From: Clostridia bacterium
Lineage (GTDB): Bacteria > Bacillota > Clostridia > Lachnospirales > Cellulosilyticaceae
Direction of reading: 5' to 3'
DNA: 7,206 bases
NCBI GenBank assembly: GCA_029256345.1
Contig: JAQSYC010000080.1
Span: forward strand, 1 to 7,206
Below are positions 1 to 7,111 of this stretch, piece after piece. Position 1 is the first letter of the stretch. Each line of letters opens with the position of its first letter. The translations under genes and the position numbers were made by a program. The notes under the pieces are model-generated. The model made no database searches, was not told the DNA's origin, and worked only from the letters and a program-made list of their open reading frames with translations.

Positions 1-981
1 GGAAAGACCAATATTTTAGAAGCTATTTACCTTTGTGCGACAGCAAGATCTCATAGAACTCATAAAGAAAAAGAGATTATTAGATGGGGAAACGAATATG
101 CTCATGTAAAAATAAACTTACAAAAAAACTATGTTCAAGATATAATAGATTTTCATCTAAGTCAAAAATCAAAAGCAGCAGCAATCAATAAAATGCCTAT
201 TAGTAAATTAGGGGAATTATTTGGGTGTATTAATATTGTTATGTTTTCACCAGAAGATCTGCAACTCATTAAAAATAGTCCAAAAGAGAGAAGAAGGTTT
301 ATCGATATTGAATTATGTCAGATTAATAAACTTTATTACTATGCTTTAAAACAATATCATAAAGTTTTAAAACAAAGAAATTTAGCGCTGAAACAGTACT
401 ATATTCACAAAGATGTCTCATCCATTGATATATGGGATCTTCAGCTGGAGGAGTATGCAAAAGAGATTATAAACAAGCGATTAGATTTTATAAAGGAACT
501 TAATGAGATTGCAAAAGCCATTCACACAGATATATCGGGCGGAAAAGAAGAATTAGAGGTTGTTTATGAACCGAGTGTTAATTCAGATGACTTTCAAGCT
601 AGATTATTTAAATCCAGAGACAAAGATTTAATATATCAAACAACATCCATAGGCCCTCATCGAGATGATCTAAACTTTTTGATTAATGGAATGGATGTGA
701 AAATATATGGTTCACAAGGACAACAAAGAACAGTGGTGTTATCTATGAAGCTTGCTGAACTTAATATTATGAAAAAATATATAGGAGAAGAACCTATTCT
801 TTTACTAGATGATGTGTTATCAGAATTAGATGACAAGAGACAAAGAGATTTATTTAAATATACGACAAATATTCAGACCCTAATAACTTGTACTGGAATA
901 GAACAAAGTGTATGGAATACACAAAAAATTGGAAAACTATATAAGGTGCAAGAGGGCTATGTAAGTGAACTGGCAATTTAG
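1..981 (+). CDS. recF: DNA replication/repair protein RecF, 5'-truncated by the window edge
   Basis: RecF is an SMC-like ATPase of the cytoplasm that binds gapped DNA and, with RecO and RecR, helps load RecA. The reading frame is open from base 1 and 326 residues are visible. The first four, GKTN, are the end of the Walker A motif, so about 34 N-terminal residues lie to the left and the full protein would be about 360 residues, normal for RecF. Further support comes from ARSHRTHKEKEIIRW just after Walker A, FSPEDLQLIKNSPKERRRFID (bases 247-309), the SMC/ABC-type signature GSQGQQRT (709-732) and the Walker B/D-loop LLLDDVLSELD (800-832). The ATG at 193 is internal, because the conserved coding sequence continues upstream of it. 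The frame is intact to TAG. The position before gyrB-gyrA matches the oriC-proximal dnaA-dnaN-recF-gyr cluster. The gene is presumably transcribed from promoters left of the window. Confidence 0.96.
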   Translation, partial: GKTNILEAIYLCATARSHRTHKEKEIIRWGNEYAHVKINLQKNYVQDIIDFHLSQKSKAAAINKMPISKLGELFGCINIVMFSPEDLQLIKNSPKERRRFIDIELCQINKLYYYALKQYHKVLKQRNLALKQYYIHKDVSSIDIWDLQLEEYAKEIINKRLDFIKELNEIAKAIHTDISGGKEELEVVYEPSVNSDDFQARLFKSRDKDLIYQTTSIGPHRDDLNFLINGMDVKIYGSQGQQRTVVLSMKLAELNIMKKYIGEEPILLLDDVLSELDDKRQRDLFKYTTNIQTLITCTGIEQSVWNTQKIGKLYKVQEGYVSELAI

Positions 982-1009
982 ATTGAATAGGTTAGAATTT
1001 TAAGTAAAT

Positions 1010-1038
1010 TTGCCTTTAGCAGTAGTTTGGTGTATAAT
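1010..1038 (+). promoter_or_regulatory. Probable sigma-A promoter of the gyrB-gyrA operon
   Basis: A perfect -10 box TATAAT lies at 1033-1038. It is preceded, after exactly 17 bp, by TTGCCT (1010-1015), which matches the TTGACA consensus at 4 of 6 positions. Transcription would start near 1044-1046, giving a 5' leader of about 48 nt before the ATG at 1093. The promoter lies after the recF stop codon and would let gyrBA be expressed independently of recF. Supercoiling control of gyrase promoters is known elsewhere but cannot be read from this sequence. Confidence 0.6.
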
Positions 1039-1073
1039 AAAGGTTGGGTTATTATGCCTATTTGTAATTATAA

Positions 1074-1079
1074 AAGGAG
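1074..1079 (+). promoter_or_regulatory. gyrB ribosome binding site that fixes the start at 1093
   Basis: AAGGAG lies 13 nt before ATG 1093. The spacing is a little long but usable. Two in-frame upstream starts compete. TTG 1027 lies inside the predicted promoter, ahead of the transcription start. ATG 1054 has no Shine-Dalgarno sequence and would lie only about 9 nt into the transcript. Both would add residues not typical of GyrB, whereas starting at 1093 gives a normal N-terminus with NENQIQILEGLQAVRKRPGM near its beginning. Confidence 0.75.
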
Positions 1080-1092
1080 TGAGATCTTAGTT

Positions 1093-2997
1093 ATGGCAGC
1101 AACATATAATGAAAATCAAATTCAAATATTAGAAGGGCTGCAGGCGGTACGCAAAAGACCTGGTATGTATATAGGAAGTACTTCCTCAAAAGGTCTTCAC
1201 CATCTAGTGTATGAAATAGTAGATAATGCCGTAGATGAAGCTTTGGCAGGTTATTGCGATACAGTAGAAGTTTGTATACATCCAGATAATTCAATATCTG
1301 TTTTAGATAATGGTCGTGGAATCCCTGTTGGAATACAAAAACAAAAAGGAATTCCAGCAGTTGAAGTTGTCTTTACTATTCTTCATGCAGGTGGAAAATT
1401 TGGTGGTGGAGGGTATAAAGTATCAGGTGGACTCCATGGTGTAGGAGCATCTGTTGTAAATGCTCTTTCTGAGTGGTTGACTGTTAAGGTATATACTGAC
1501 GGTAAAATACACGAAGAGAAATTTGAAAGAGGAGATGTTGTGCAGCCTCTAACAATTGTTGGAGATACTGATAAAACAGGTACTTTTGTTCATTTTAAGC
1601 CAGATTATAAGATTTTCGAAGAATTAATATATGATTTTAAGATATTGGAACAAAGACTTAAGGAAACCGCATTTTTAACCAAAGCACTCAAGATTGAACT
1701 CATAGATTTACGAGAAGATGAAAAGAGACATAAAACATTTCATTATGAGGGTGGTATAAAAGAATTTATTTATCATCTCAACAAACACAAATCTCCTATA
1801 TACGAAGATATTTTTTATTGTGAGGGAGAAAAAGATGGTATTTTAGTAGAAGTTGCCTTCCAGCATAATGATACGTATGTTGAAAATATTTTTAGTTTTG
1901 TAAATAATATTAATACTACAGAAGGTGGAACACATCTTTCAGGATTTCGTGCTGCTATTACTAAGACTTTGAATGACCACGGCAGGAAAATGGGCATTCT
2001 TAAGGATGCAGATAAAAATCTTAGTGGTGATGATATAAGAGAAGGTATGACTGCTATCATAAGTATTAAGATAGAAGATCCACAATTTGAAGGGCAAACT
2101 AAGACAAAACTTGGAAATAGTGATGCAAGAGGTGCTGTAGAGGGTGTATTTAGTGAACAACTCACTTACTTCTTAGAACAAAACCCAAATGTTGGTAAAA
2201 TGATTATTCAAAAAGGACTGATGGCAGCAAGAGCCAGAGATGCAGCACGAAAAGCAAGAGATCTGACACGTCGCAAAAGTATACTAGAAGGCAGTGCACT
2301 TCCAGGTAAACTTGCAGATTGCTCAGAGAAAGATGCTTCAAAGTGTGAAATATATATCGTCGAAGGAGATTCGGCTGGTGGTTCAGCAAAAGGTGCTCGT
2401 TCGCCTAAGACACAAGCAATCCTGCCGCTCAGAGGTAAAATTTTAAATGTAGAAAAAACTAGGCTTGATAAAATGCTGGAGAATCAAGAAATCAGAAATA
2501 TGATTACTGCATTTGGAGCAGGTATTAGTGATGATTTTGATATTAGCAAAGTGAGATATGGCAAAATCATTCTTATGACTGATGCTGACGTGGATGGCGC
2601 TCATATCAGAACCCTTCTTTTAACATTTTTATATAGATATTATAGAGAACTTATTGAGCAGAGCCATGTCTATATTGCTCAGCCACCACTCTATTTGGTA
2701 GAAAAAAATAAGAAAAAGCATTATGCTTACAATGATAAAGAGTTAGAAAGAATATTAGAAGAAATAGGCAGAACAGGTATTAGCCGTATGCAAAGGTATA
2801 AAGGTCTAGGAGAGATGAATCCAGAACAGCTTTGGGAAACAACAATGAATCCAGAAACTAGAACACTTGTTAGAGTAAATTTAGATGATGCAGCAGCGGC
2901 AGATGAAATATTTACGGCACTTATGGGGGATAAAGTAGAACCAAGACGTGAATTTATCCAAGAATATGGTCCGAAAGTAAGAAACTTAGATATCTAA
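1093..2997 (+). CDS. gyrB: DNA gyrase subunit B (ATPase subunit)
   Basis: GyrB is the ATP-hydrolysing subunit of the A2B2 type IIA topoisomerase that introduces negative supercoils into DNA in the cytoplasm. Starting at ATG 1093 the protein has 634 residues, typical of Gram-positive GyrB. The GHKL ATPase domain shows EIVDNAVDEALAG (41-53; E41 as likely general base, N45 for magnesium), DNGRGIPVG (72-80; D72 for adenine) and GGLHGVGASVVNAL (112-125). The transducer domain contains QTKTKLGN (335-342; K337 as the ATP-contacting lysine). The TOPRIM domain shows EGDSAGGSAKGARSP (424-438) with catalytic E424, PLRGKILNVEK (445-455) and the metal-binding DADVD (497-501). The C-terminal MQRYKGLGEMNPEQLWETTM (566-585) is the usual GyrB/ParE tail. 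ParE is the main alternative, but the recF-gyrB-gyrA context makes GyrB far more likely. gyrA follows 20 bp downstream in the same operon. Confidence 0.98.
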   Translation: MAATYNENQIQILEGLQAVRKRPGMYIGSTSSKGLHHLVYEIVDNAVDEALAGYCDTVEVCIHPDNSISVLDNGRGIPVGIQKQKGIPAVEVVFTILHAGGKFGGGGYKVSGGLHGVGASVVNALSEWLTVKVYTDGKIHEEKFERGDVVQPLTIVGDTDKTGTFVHFKPDYKIFEELIYDFKILEQRLKETAFLTKALKIELIDLREDEKRHKTFHYEGGIKEFIYHLNKHKSPIYEDIFYCEGEKDGILVEVAFQHNDTYVENIFSFVNNINTTEGGTHLSGFRAAITKTLNDHGRKMGILKDADKNLSGDDIREGMTAIISIKIEDPQFEGQTKTKLGNSDARGAVEGVFSEQLTYFLEQNPNVGKMIIQKGLMAARARDAARKARDLTRRKSILEGSALPGKLADCSEKDASKCEIYIVEGDSAGGSAKGARSPKTQAILPLRGKILNVEKTRLDKMLENQEIRNMITAFGAGISDDFDISKVRYGKIILMTDADVDGAHIRTLLLTFLYRYYRELIEQSHVYIAQPPLYLVEKNKKKHYAYNDKELERILEEIGRTGISRMQRYKGLGEMNPEQLWETTMNPETRTLVRVNLDDAAAADEIFTALMGDKVEPRREFIQEYGPKVRNLDI

Positions 2998-3017
2998 AAG
3001 GGCAAGGAGAAAAATAA

Positions 3018-5531
3018 ATGGATGTAAATGATACAATGTACGATAAAATTATTTCTATAGATATACAGGATGAAATGAAAAATTGTTATATTGACTATGC
3101 AATGAGTGTTATCGTATCTCGTGCCCTTCCAGATGTACGAGATGGATTGAAGCCAGTTCATAGGCGTATCTTATTTGCTATGAGTGAACTGAATTTATGG
3201 GCAGATAAGCAATACAGAAAATCAGCACGTATTGTCGGAGATACCATGGGTAAATATCACCCTCATGGTGACTCATCTATTTATGACGCAATGGTACGTA
3301 TGGCACAGGATTTTTCAACCAGATACCCATTAGTAGATGGACAAGGAAACTTTGGTTCAGTAGATGGAGATGGTGCGGCTGCAATGCGTTACACAGAAGC
3401 ACGTATGAGTAAATTGACAAATGCTATGCTTGCTGATATCGATAAAGACACAGTTGATTTCAGGCCTAACTTTGATGAATCAGCTAAAGAGCCTGTGGTC
3501 CTTCCATCTAGATATCCTAATTTACTTGTTAATGGGTCATCGGGTATCGCGGTGGGTATGGCTACTAATATACCTCCTCATAACTTAACAGAAGTTATTA
3601 ATGGTGTTGTTAAAATGATAGACAACTACATGGGAGAAAATGAAGAACGAGAAGTAAGAGACACTGAAATAGAAGAACTTATGGATATTATACAAGCTCC
3701 AGATTTTCCAACAGGAGCCACAATTTATGGGACATATGGTATAGAGCAGGCTTATAGAACAGGCAAAGGCAAAGTAAAAGTAAAAGCCAAAGCTGAAATA
3801 GAAGACATGCATGCAGGAAAGTCTAGAATTGTTGTAACTGAAATTCCATATATGGTTAATAAATCAAAACTTATTGAAAAAATAGCAGAACTTGTAAAAG
3901 AAAAGAAAATAGAAGGTATTACAGATTTAAGAGATGAATCAGATAGAAATGGTATGTCTATTGTTATAGAGCTAAGAAGAGATGTTAATGCAAATGTTAT
4001 TTTAAATCAGCTTTATAAATATACTCAGATGCAGGATACTTTTAGCATTAATATGTTAGCACTTGTGAATGATCAGCCTAAAGTACTCAATTTGAAACAA
4101 ATGATAAAAGAGTATTTAAAACATCAAAAAGAGGTTGTAACTAGAAGAACACAGTTTGATTTAAATAAAGCAGAGGCAAGAGCTCATATTGTAGAAGGAC
4201 TTAGAAAAGCACTGGATAAAATTGATTTAATTGTTTCACTAATTAGATCTTCAAAAACAGTTCAAGAAGCAAAAGAAAAAATCATAGACGCTATTGATCT
4301 TACAGAGATTCAAGCCCAAGCGATAGTTGAAATGAGGCTTCGTGCTTTGACTGGACTTGAGCGAGAGAAATTAGAAGAAGAATATAATCAACTTATGGAA
4401 AAAATCGCGTATCTTAGATCTATTCTCGAAAGTGAATACAAGCTTTATTCTGTTATTAAAGAAGAAATGTTAGAAATAAGAGATAAGTATGGAGATGGCA
4501 GAAGAACAGATATAACAATTGATGAAGATGAATATGATATAGAAGATCTTATCGATGAAGAAAATATTGTTGTTACTATTACCCATTTAGGTTATATCAA
4601 ACGTATTCCGTTAGATACCTATAAAAATCAACATAGAGGTGGTAAGGGAATTATTGGTGTTCATACAATAGAGGAAGATTTTATTGAACAACTTTTCGTT
4701 ACAACCAACTTTAATTATATTATGTTCTTTACTAACAAAGGAAAAGCTTACCGTATTAAAGCCTATAGAATACCGGAAGGTGGCAGGACGGCAAGAGGTA
4801 TGGCTATTATTAACTTGCTGGAGCTGGATAAAGATGAAAAGATAAGTGCAGTATTTCCAATTAAAGAATATATGGATAATATGTATTTAACAATGATTAC
4901 AAAACTTGGTCAAATTAAAAAGACACCTATAAGTGCTTTTAAGAATATTAGAAAAGGTGGTCTTATTGCATTAACCCTTGCAGAAGAAGATGAACTGATG
5001 GGCGTATATCAAACAACTTCAGAAGATGCTATTTTAGTATGTACTAAAAAAGGACAAGGCATCATGTTTGAAGGTACAGATGTAAGACCTATGGGAAGAA
5101 CTGCAAGAGGGGTAAGAGCTATTAATCTTGCAGAAGAGGACGAGGTTATAGGGGCTACAGTACCGCAAGAGGGAGAACAGATTCTTACGGCTACAGAAAA
5201 TGGATTAGGAAAGAGAACCCCTACAGATGCGTTTAGGTCTCAAAAACGCGGGGGTAAAGGATTAAGAATCAATAAAATTACAGAGAAAACAGGTAACATC
5301 ATTGGTATAACTTCTGTTAAACAAGATGATGAACTTCTTTTGATTACTTCCCAAGGTGTTATTATTCGTATACAAGTAGCTCAAATATCGTCTATAGGGC
5401 GTAATGCTCAAGGGGTTAAGCTTATTAATGTTTCCGAAGGTGTGCAGGTGGTATGTATGGAAAAAGTTAAAGAAGATATTTTAGAAGATATTATTGAACA
5501 CAAAACTGAGGATAATCATTTAAAGGAATAA
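3018..5531 (+). CDS. gyrA: DNA gyrase subunit A (DNA cleavage and wrapping subunit)
   Basis: GyrA cleaves and rejoins the gate DNA and wraps DNA so that gyrase can add negative supercoils. The ATG at 3018 follows AAGGAG (3004-3009) at an ideal 8-nt spacing. The protein has 837 residues, normal for the family. The catalytic tyrosine is Y125 in AAMRYTEARMSK. The quinolone-resistance-determining region reads HPHGDSSIYD (81-90), so the residues equivalent to E. coli S83 and D87 are S86 and D90, the usual sensitive-type residues. The C-terminal domain is a six-bladed pinwheel: QHRGGKG (538-544) is the canonical GyrA box of blade 1, with related turns near 588-594, 642-648, 692-698, 742-748 (QKRGGKG) and 793-799. 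This box argues for GyrA rather than ParC. The tail is short and rich in acidic residues. It is cotranscribed with gyrB, and its last codons carry the ribosome binding site of the next gene. Confidence 0.98.
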   Translation: MDVNDTMYDKIISIDIQDEMKNCYIDYAMSVIVSRALPDVRDGLKPVHRRILFAMSELNLWADKQYRKSARIVGDTMGKYHPHGDSSIYDAMVRMAQDFSTRYPLVDGQGNFGSVDGDGAAAMRYTEARMSKLTNAMLADIDKDTVDFRPNFDESAKEPVVLPSRYPNLLVNGSSGIAVGMATNIPPHNLTEVINGVVKMIDNYMGENEEREVRDTEIEELMDIIQAPDFPTGATIYGTYGIEQAYRTGKGKVKVKAKAEIEDMHAGKSRIVVTEIPYMVNKSKLIEKIAELVKEKKIEGITDLRDESDRNGMSIVIELRRDVNANVILNQLYKYTQMQDTFSINMLALVNDQPKVLNLKQMIKEYLKHQKEVVTRRTQFDLNKAEARAHIVEGLRKALDKIDLIVSLIRSSKTVQEAKEKIIDAIDLTEIQAQAIVEMRLRALTGLEREKLEEEYNQLMEKIAYLRSILESEYKLYSVIKEEMLEIRDKYGDGRRTDITIDEDEYDIEDLIDEENIVVTITHLGYIKRIPLDTYKNQHRGGKGIIGVHTIEEDFIEQLFVTTNFNYIMFFTNKGKAYRIKAYRIPEGGRTARGMAIINLLELDKDEKISAVFPIKEYMDNMYLTMITKLGQIKKTPISAFKNIRKGGLIALTLAEEDELMGVYQTTSEDAILVCTKKGQGIMFEGTDVRPMGRTARGVRAINLAEEDEVIGATVPQEGEQILTATENGLGKRTPTDAFRSQKRGGKGLRINKITEKTGNIIGITSVKQDDELLLITSQGVIIRIQVAQISSIGRNAQGVKLINVSEGVQVVCMEKVKEDILEDIIEHKTEDNHLKE

Positions 5532-6551
5532 ATGAAGAAAGTATTTATTATTTTAATGATTATACTTGCTTTTGGAGTAGGCGGAGTATATGGATATCAT
5601 ATTATTATTAATAATAATTCCAATGCTCTGCCTTTTTTTATACATCATCAGCCACCAGACGGAAATTATATTATTAAAAAATCGGGGAAAGTTATAGAAG
5701 AACTTGAAAATAAAGAAGAAGCTATAAAAAAAGCTGGGGAAATAGAACGAAGCGTAGTTATTGATAAGAATAGCAATGTGTGGATTTACAGTACATTGTC
5801 ACCTTTTCTCATTATAACAGATACAGCTGTTCATGATTTTGATTCGTTTGAAAATGCAGTAAATTATGCAAAGAAAAATGGATATGATAAAGTTTACTAT
5901 AATAGTGATAAAAAGCCCATATGGGAAGATGAAGTGACTTTGCCTAAAGATATAAAAATGAAAGTTCCAGTTATTTTGCAGTTACCAGAACTTCCGAGAG
6001 GCTGTGAAGTAACAGCTCTGGCCATGTTATTTAAATATCATGGAAAAGATGTGAGTAAAATGGATCTTGCCCATCATATAAAAAAAGACACCACAGCTTA
6101 TTCTGTTGGTGAAAAAGGTCGCATCAATTATGGTAATCCTTACGATGGTTTTGTAGGGGACATGTATAATGTAAGAAAAAACGGGTACGGTGTATATCAT
6201 GGTCCGATTGCAGAACTCGCATCTCAGTATTTTGAGGATAAAGTGATAGATATGACGAATCTGGAATTTAAAGATATCCTTTATTTTGTGTCCAACGAGT
6301 ATCCCGTTTGGGTAATTTTAAATTCTACATATAAACCTCTAGAAGAAAATGACTTTGAAATATGGCATACGCCAACAGGAATAGTGAAGGTAACTAAGAG
6401 ACTACACTCGGTTATTATAACAGGTTATGATGAAAATAATATTTATATCAATGATCCGTTACATTCCGAACCCAATAGAAAAGTCGATAGAGCAACTTTT
6501 CAAAAAGCGTGGGAGCAAATGGGTCATCAGGCAGTTACTATTATTAAATAA
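5532..6551 (+). CDS. Membrane-anchored C39-like cysteine peptidase (YvpB-type, Peptidase_C39_2)
   Basis: This 339-residue protein has an N-terminal hydrophobic segment (about residues 3-20, MKKVFIILMIILAFG then VGGVYG) with no clear signal-peptidase site or lipobox, so it is probably anchored with the rest outside the cell. Residues 44-133 contain two similar ~45-residue units. The C-terminal part (about 144-338) resembles C39-like papain-fold peptidases: Q150 and C158 in LQLPELPRGCEVTALAML, H292 in RLHSVIITGYD and D308 in IYINDP fit the oxyanion glutamine and the Cys-His-Asp triad. The substrate is unknown; classical C39 domains cut double-glycine leaders, but no ABC transporter domain or leader peptide is visible. 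The ATG directly abuts the gyrA stop codon, and AAAGGA (5522-5527) lies 4 nt upstream, a short spacing that suggests translational coupling. Such a gene is not a usual member of the gyrase operon. The family call is from motifs only. Confidence 0.8.
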   Translation: MKKVFIILMIILAFGVGGVYGYHIIINNNSNALPFFIHHQPPDGNYIIKKSGKVIEELENKEEAIKKAGEIERSVVIDKNSNVWIYSTLSPFLIITDTAVHDFDSFENAVNYAKKNGYDKVYYNSDKKPIWEDEVTLPKDIKMKVPVILQLPELPRGCEVTALAMLFKYHGKDVSKMDLAHHIKKDTTAYSVGEKGRINYGNPYDGFVGDMYNVRKNGYGVYHGPIAELASQYFEDKVIDMTNLEFKDILYFVSNEYPVWVILNSTYKPLEENDFEIWHTPTGIVKVTKRLHSVIITGYDENNIYINDPLHSEPNRKVDRATFQKAWEQMGHQAVTIIK

Positions 6552-6760
6552 ACATAGGTTAATGTGAATAAATATTGATTGTAATGGCATACTAAAAATG
6601 TTATTATAAAATAGAAGATGTTATTATTTCTTAGTAAAACAAAGCATGGCTCATATATTAATAGGTTTATTATGTGCAAATAACAAATGATATTATGAAT
6701 GAGTAACAAGATATTTTGATGAAATTAAGATTAAAACATCTAAAAGTATTCCAACAAATT
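6552..6760 (+). other. Gene-free 3' region after the peptidase gene
   Basis: About 210 bp of very AT-rich sequence separate the peptidase stop codon from the next terminator hairpin. I see no gene with a ribosome binding site. The only local structure is a 10-bp direct repeat, ATGTTATTAT, at 6598-6607 and 6618-6627, 20 bp apart. A 14-codon hydrophobic frame at 6646-6690 lacks a Shine-Dalgarno sequence and is not called. The region most simply forms a long 3' untranslated tail of the gyrBA-peptidase transcript, or holds the remains of a lost gene. Confidence 0.5.
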
Positions 6761-6795
6761 ATATCCTTACCTACTCATAAAGTAAGGATATTTTT
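6761..6795 (+). terminator. Intrinsic terminator of the gyrB-gyrA-peptidase operon
   Basis: A perfect 10-bp stem is formed by ATATCCTTAC (6761-6770) and GTAAGGATAT (6782-6791) around an 11-nt loop. It is followed at once by a T-rich stretch (TTTTT at 6791-6795, then TATTAT). The orientation of the T tract indicates termination of rightward transcription. It is the first convincing terminator after gyrB starts, and it isolates the operon from the tRNA gene. Confidence 0.85.
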
Positions 6796-6823
6796 ATTAT
6801 AAAAAACATATCTTAAAAAAGGC

Positions 6824-6852
6824 TTGACATAAGGAAGAAAAATTGGTATCAT
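6824..6852 (+). promoter_or_regulatory. Sigma-A promoter of the tRNA-Ser gene
   Basis: A perfect -35 box TTGACA (6824-6829) and a -10 box TATCAT (6847-6852, 5 of 6 matches) are separated by 17 bp. A-runs at 6801-6806 and 6815-6820 just upstream could act as an UP-like element. Transcription would start near 6858-6860, about 55 nt before the mature tRNA. A small imperfect hairpin, TTTTGCC (6856-6862) with GGTAAAA (6869-6875), overlaps the predicted start site. Confidence 0.85.
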
Positions 6853-6913
6853 AGATTTTGCCTTGAGTGGTAAAACATCAAAAGGTTAACGCATATTTAA
6901 ATACATTTAATTC

Positions 6914-7002
6914 GGAGAAGTACTCAAGTTGGCCGAAGAGGTGCCCCTGCTAAGGGTATAGGTCGGGAAACCGGCGCGAGGGTTCGAATCCCTCCTTCTC
7001 CG
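6914..7002 (+). tRNA. tRNA-Ser, anticodon GCT (reads AGC/AGU codons)
   Basis: This 89-nt sequence folds as a class II tRNA. The acceptor stem pairs GGAGAAG (6914-6920) with CTTCTCC (6995-7001), followed by discriminator G7002, as expected for serine tRNA. The D stem is CTC/GAG (6923-6925 with 6938-6940). The anticodon stem TGCCC/GGGTA encloses the loop CTGCTAA (6947-6953), giving anticodon GCT at 6949-6951. The long variable arm GTCGG/CCGGC (6962-6966 with 6971-6975) is diagnostic of Ser/Leu-type tRNAs. The T stem is GAGGG/CCCTC around TTCGAAT (6983-6989). The 3' CCA is not encoded (CTA follows), so it must be added by nucleotidyltransferase. The gene has its own promoter upstream and lies between the gyrase operon and the putative rRNA operon. 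Confidence 0.97.
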
Positions 7003-7003
7003 C

Positions 7004-7041
7004 TATATATTTTGTTTGAAAATGTAAAAACAAAATATATA
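7004..7041. repeat. Perfect 14-bp AT-rich inverted repeat between tRNA-Ser and the rRNA promoter
   Basis: TATATATTTTGTTT (7004-7017) and AAACAAAATATATA (7028-7041) are exact reverse complements around a 10-nt centre. The repeat begins one base after the tRNA discriminator. On the + strand a run of A, not T, follows it, so it is not a standard intrinsic terminator. It could nevertheless end or process the tRNA transcript. Its right arm occupies the UP-element position of the promoter that starts at 7051, so the sequence may serve both roles. Confidence 0.8.
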
Positions 7042-7050
7042 AAAAAAGTA

Positions 7051-7079
7051 TTGACATATGTAATACACTTAAGTATAAT
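7051..7079 (+). promoter_or_regulatory. Full-consensus sigma-A promoter, probably of an rRNA operon
   Basis: A perfect TTGACA (7051-7056) and a perfect TATAAT (7074-7079) are separated by the optimal 17 bp. Both boxes are complete consensus. The preceding ~25 bp are almost pure A/T with an A7 run (7041-7047), as expected of an UP element. Transcription should start around 7085-7087; G7087 is a possible start but sits slightly far from the -10 box. This strength, and the antitermination-like leader that follows, fit a stable-RNA promoter. Confidence 0.9.
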
Positions 7080-7087
7080 AGTAAAAG

Positions 7088-7105
7088 TGCTCACAAAAAA
7101 GAGCA
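7088..7105 (+). promoter_or_regulatory. boxB-like stem-loop in the rRNA leader
   Basis: TGCTC (7088-7092) pairs perfectly with GAGCA (7101-7105) around the A-rich loop ACAAAAAA. It lies directly after the predicted transcription start and before the boxA-like sequence, the order boxB-boxA known from rRNA leaders. The stem is only 5 bp, so its role is inferred from position. Confidence 0.5.
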
Positions 7106-7111
7106 GGTAAA

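Larger units (their letters stand above)
982..1092 (+). other. recF-gyrB intergenic region without remB
   Basis: This is a 111-bp gap between the recF stop and the gyrB start. It carries the candidate gyrB promoter (1010-1038) and ribosome binding site (1074-1079) and no independent gene. In Bacillus subtilis and many relatives a small gene (remB/yaaB, DUF370) occupies this place; neither a complete nor a broken copy is visible here. I see no convincing terminator after recF, so read-through from recF into gyrB is possible. Confidence 0.7.

Noticed and set aside
193..195. ATG 193 as the start of recF
   Set aside because: The frame is open back to base 1 and encodes the conserved GKTN and following RecF residues, so this is an internal methionine.
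1027..1092. A 22-residue N-terminal extension of GyrB from TTG 1027, or a shorter one from ATG 1054
   Set aside because: TTG 1027 lies inside the predicted promoter and ATG 1054 lacks a Shine-Dalgarno sequence; ATG 1093 has AAGGAG and gives a normal GyrB N-terminus.
1815..2389. Minus-strand open frames within gyrB
   Set aside because: They are shadows of the strongly conserved gyrB coding sequence, with low-complexity products resembling no family.
3258..3287. Quinolone-resistance substitution in GyrA
   Set aside because: The positions equivalent to E. coli S83 and D87 are S86 and D90, the usual residues; S87 in place of A84 is natural variation as far as I can tell.
5241..5261. Second full GyrA-box-like motif (QKRGGKG) as an unusual feature
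   Set aside because: Degenerate boxes recur on the blades of the GyrA C-terminal domain, and similar motifs are known in this blade in other Gram-positive GyrA proteins.
6575..6610. Possible promoter from TTGATT (6575-6580) and TATTAT (6602-6607)
   Set aside because: The spacing of 21 bp is too long, and the A/T background makes such boxes common by chance.
6646..6690. A short frame MAHILIGLLCANNK on the + strand as a possible toxin-like or leader peptide
   Set aside because: It has only 14 codons, no ribosome binding site and no convincing promoter at proper spacing.
6527..6709. A 60-residue minus-strand frame downstream of the peptidase
   Set aside because: It overlaps the peptidase 3' end, is very AT-rich and hydrophobic by composition, and I see no convincing start signals.
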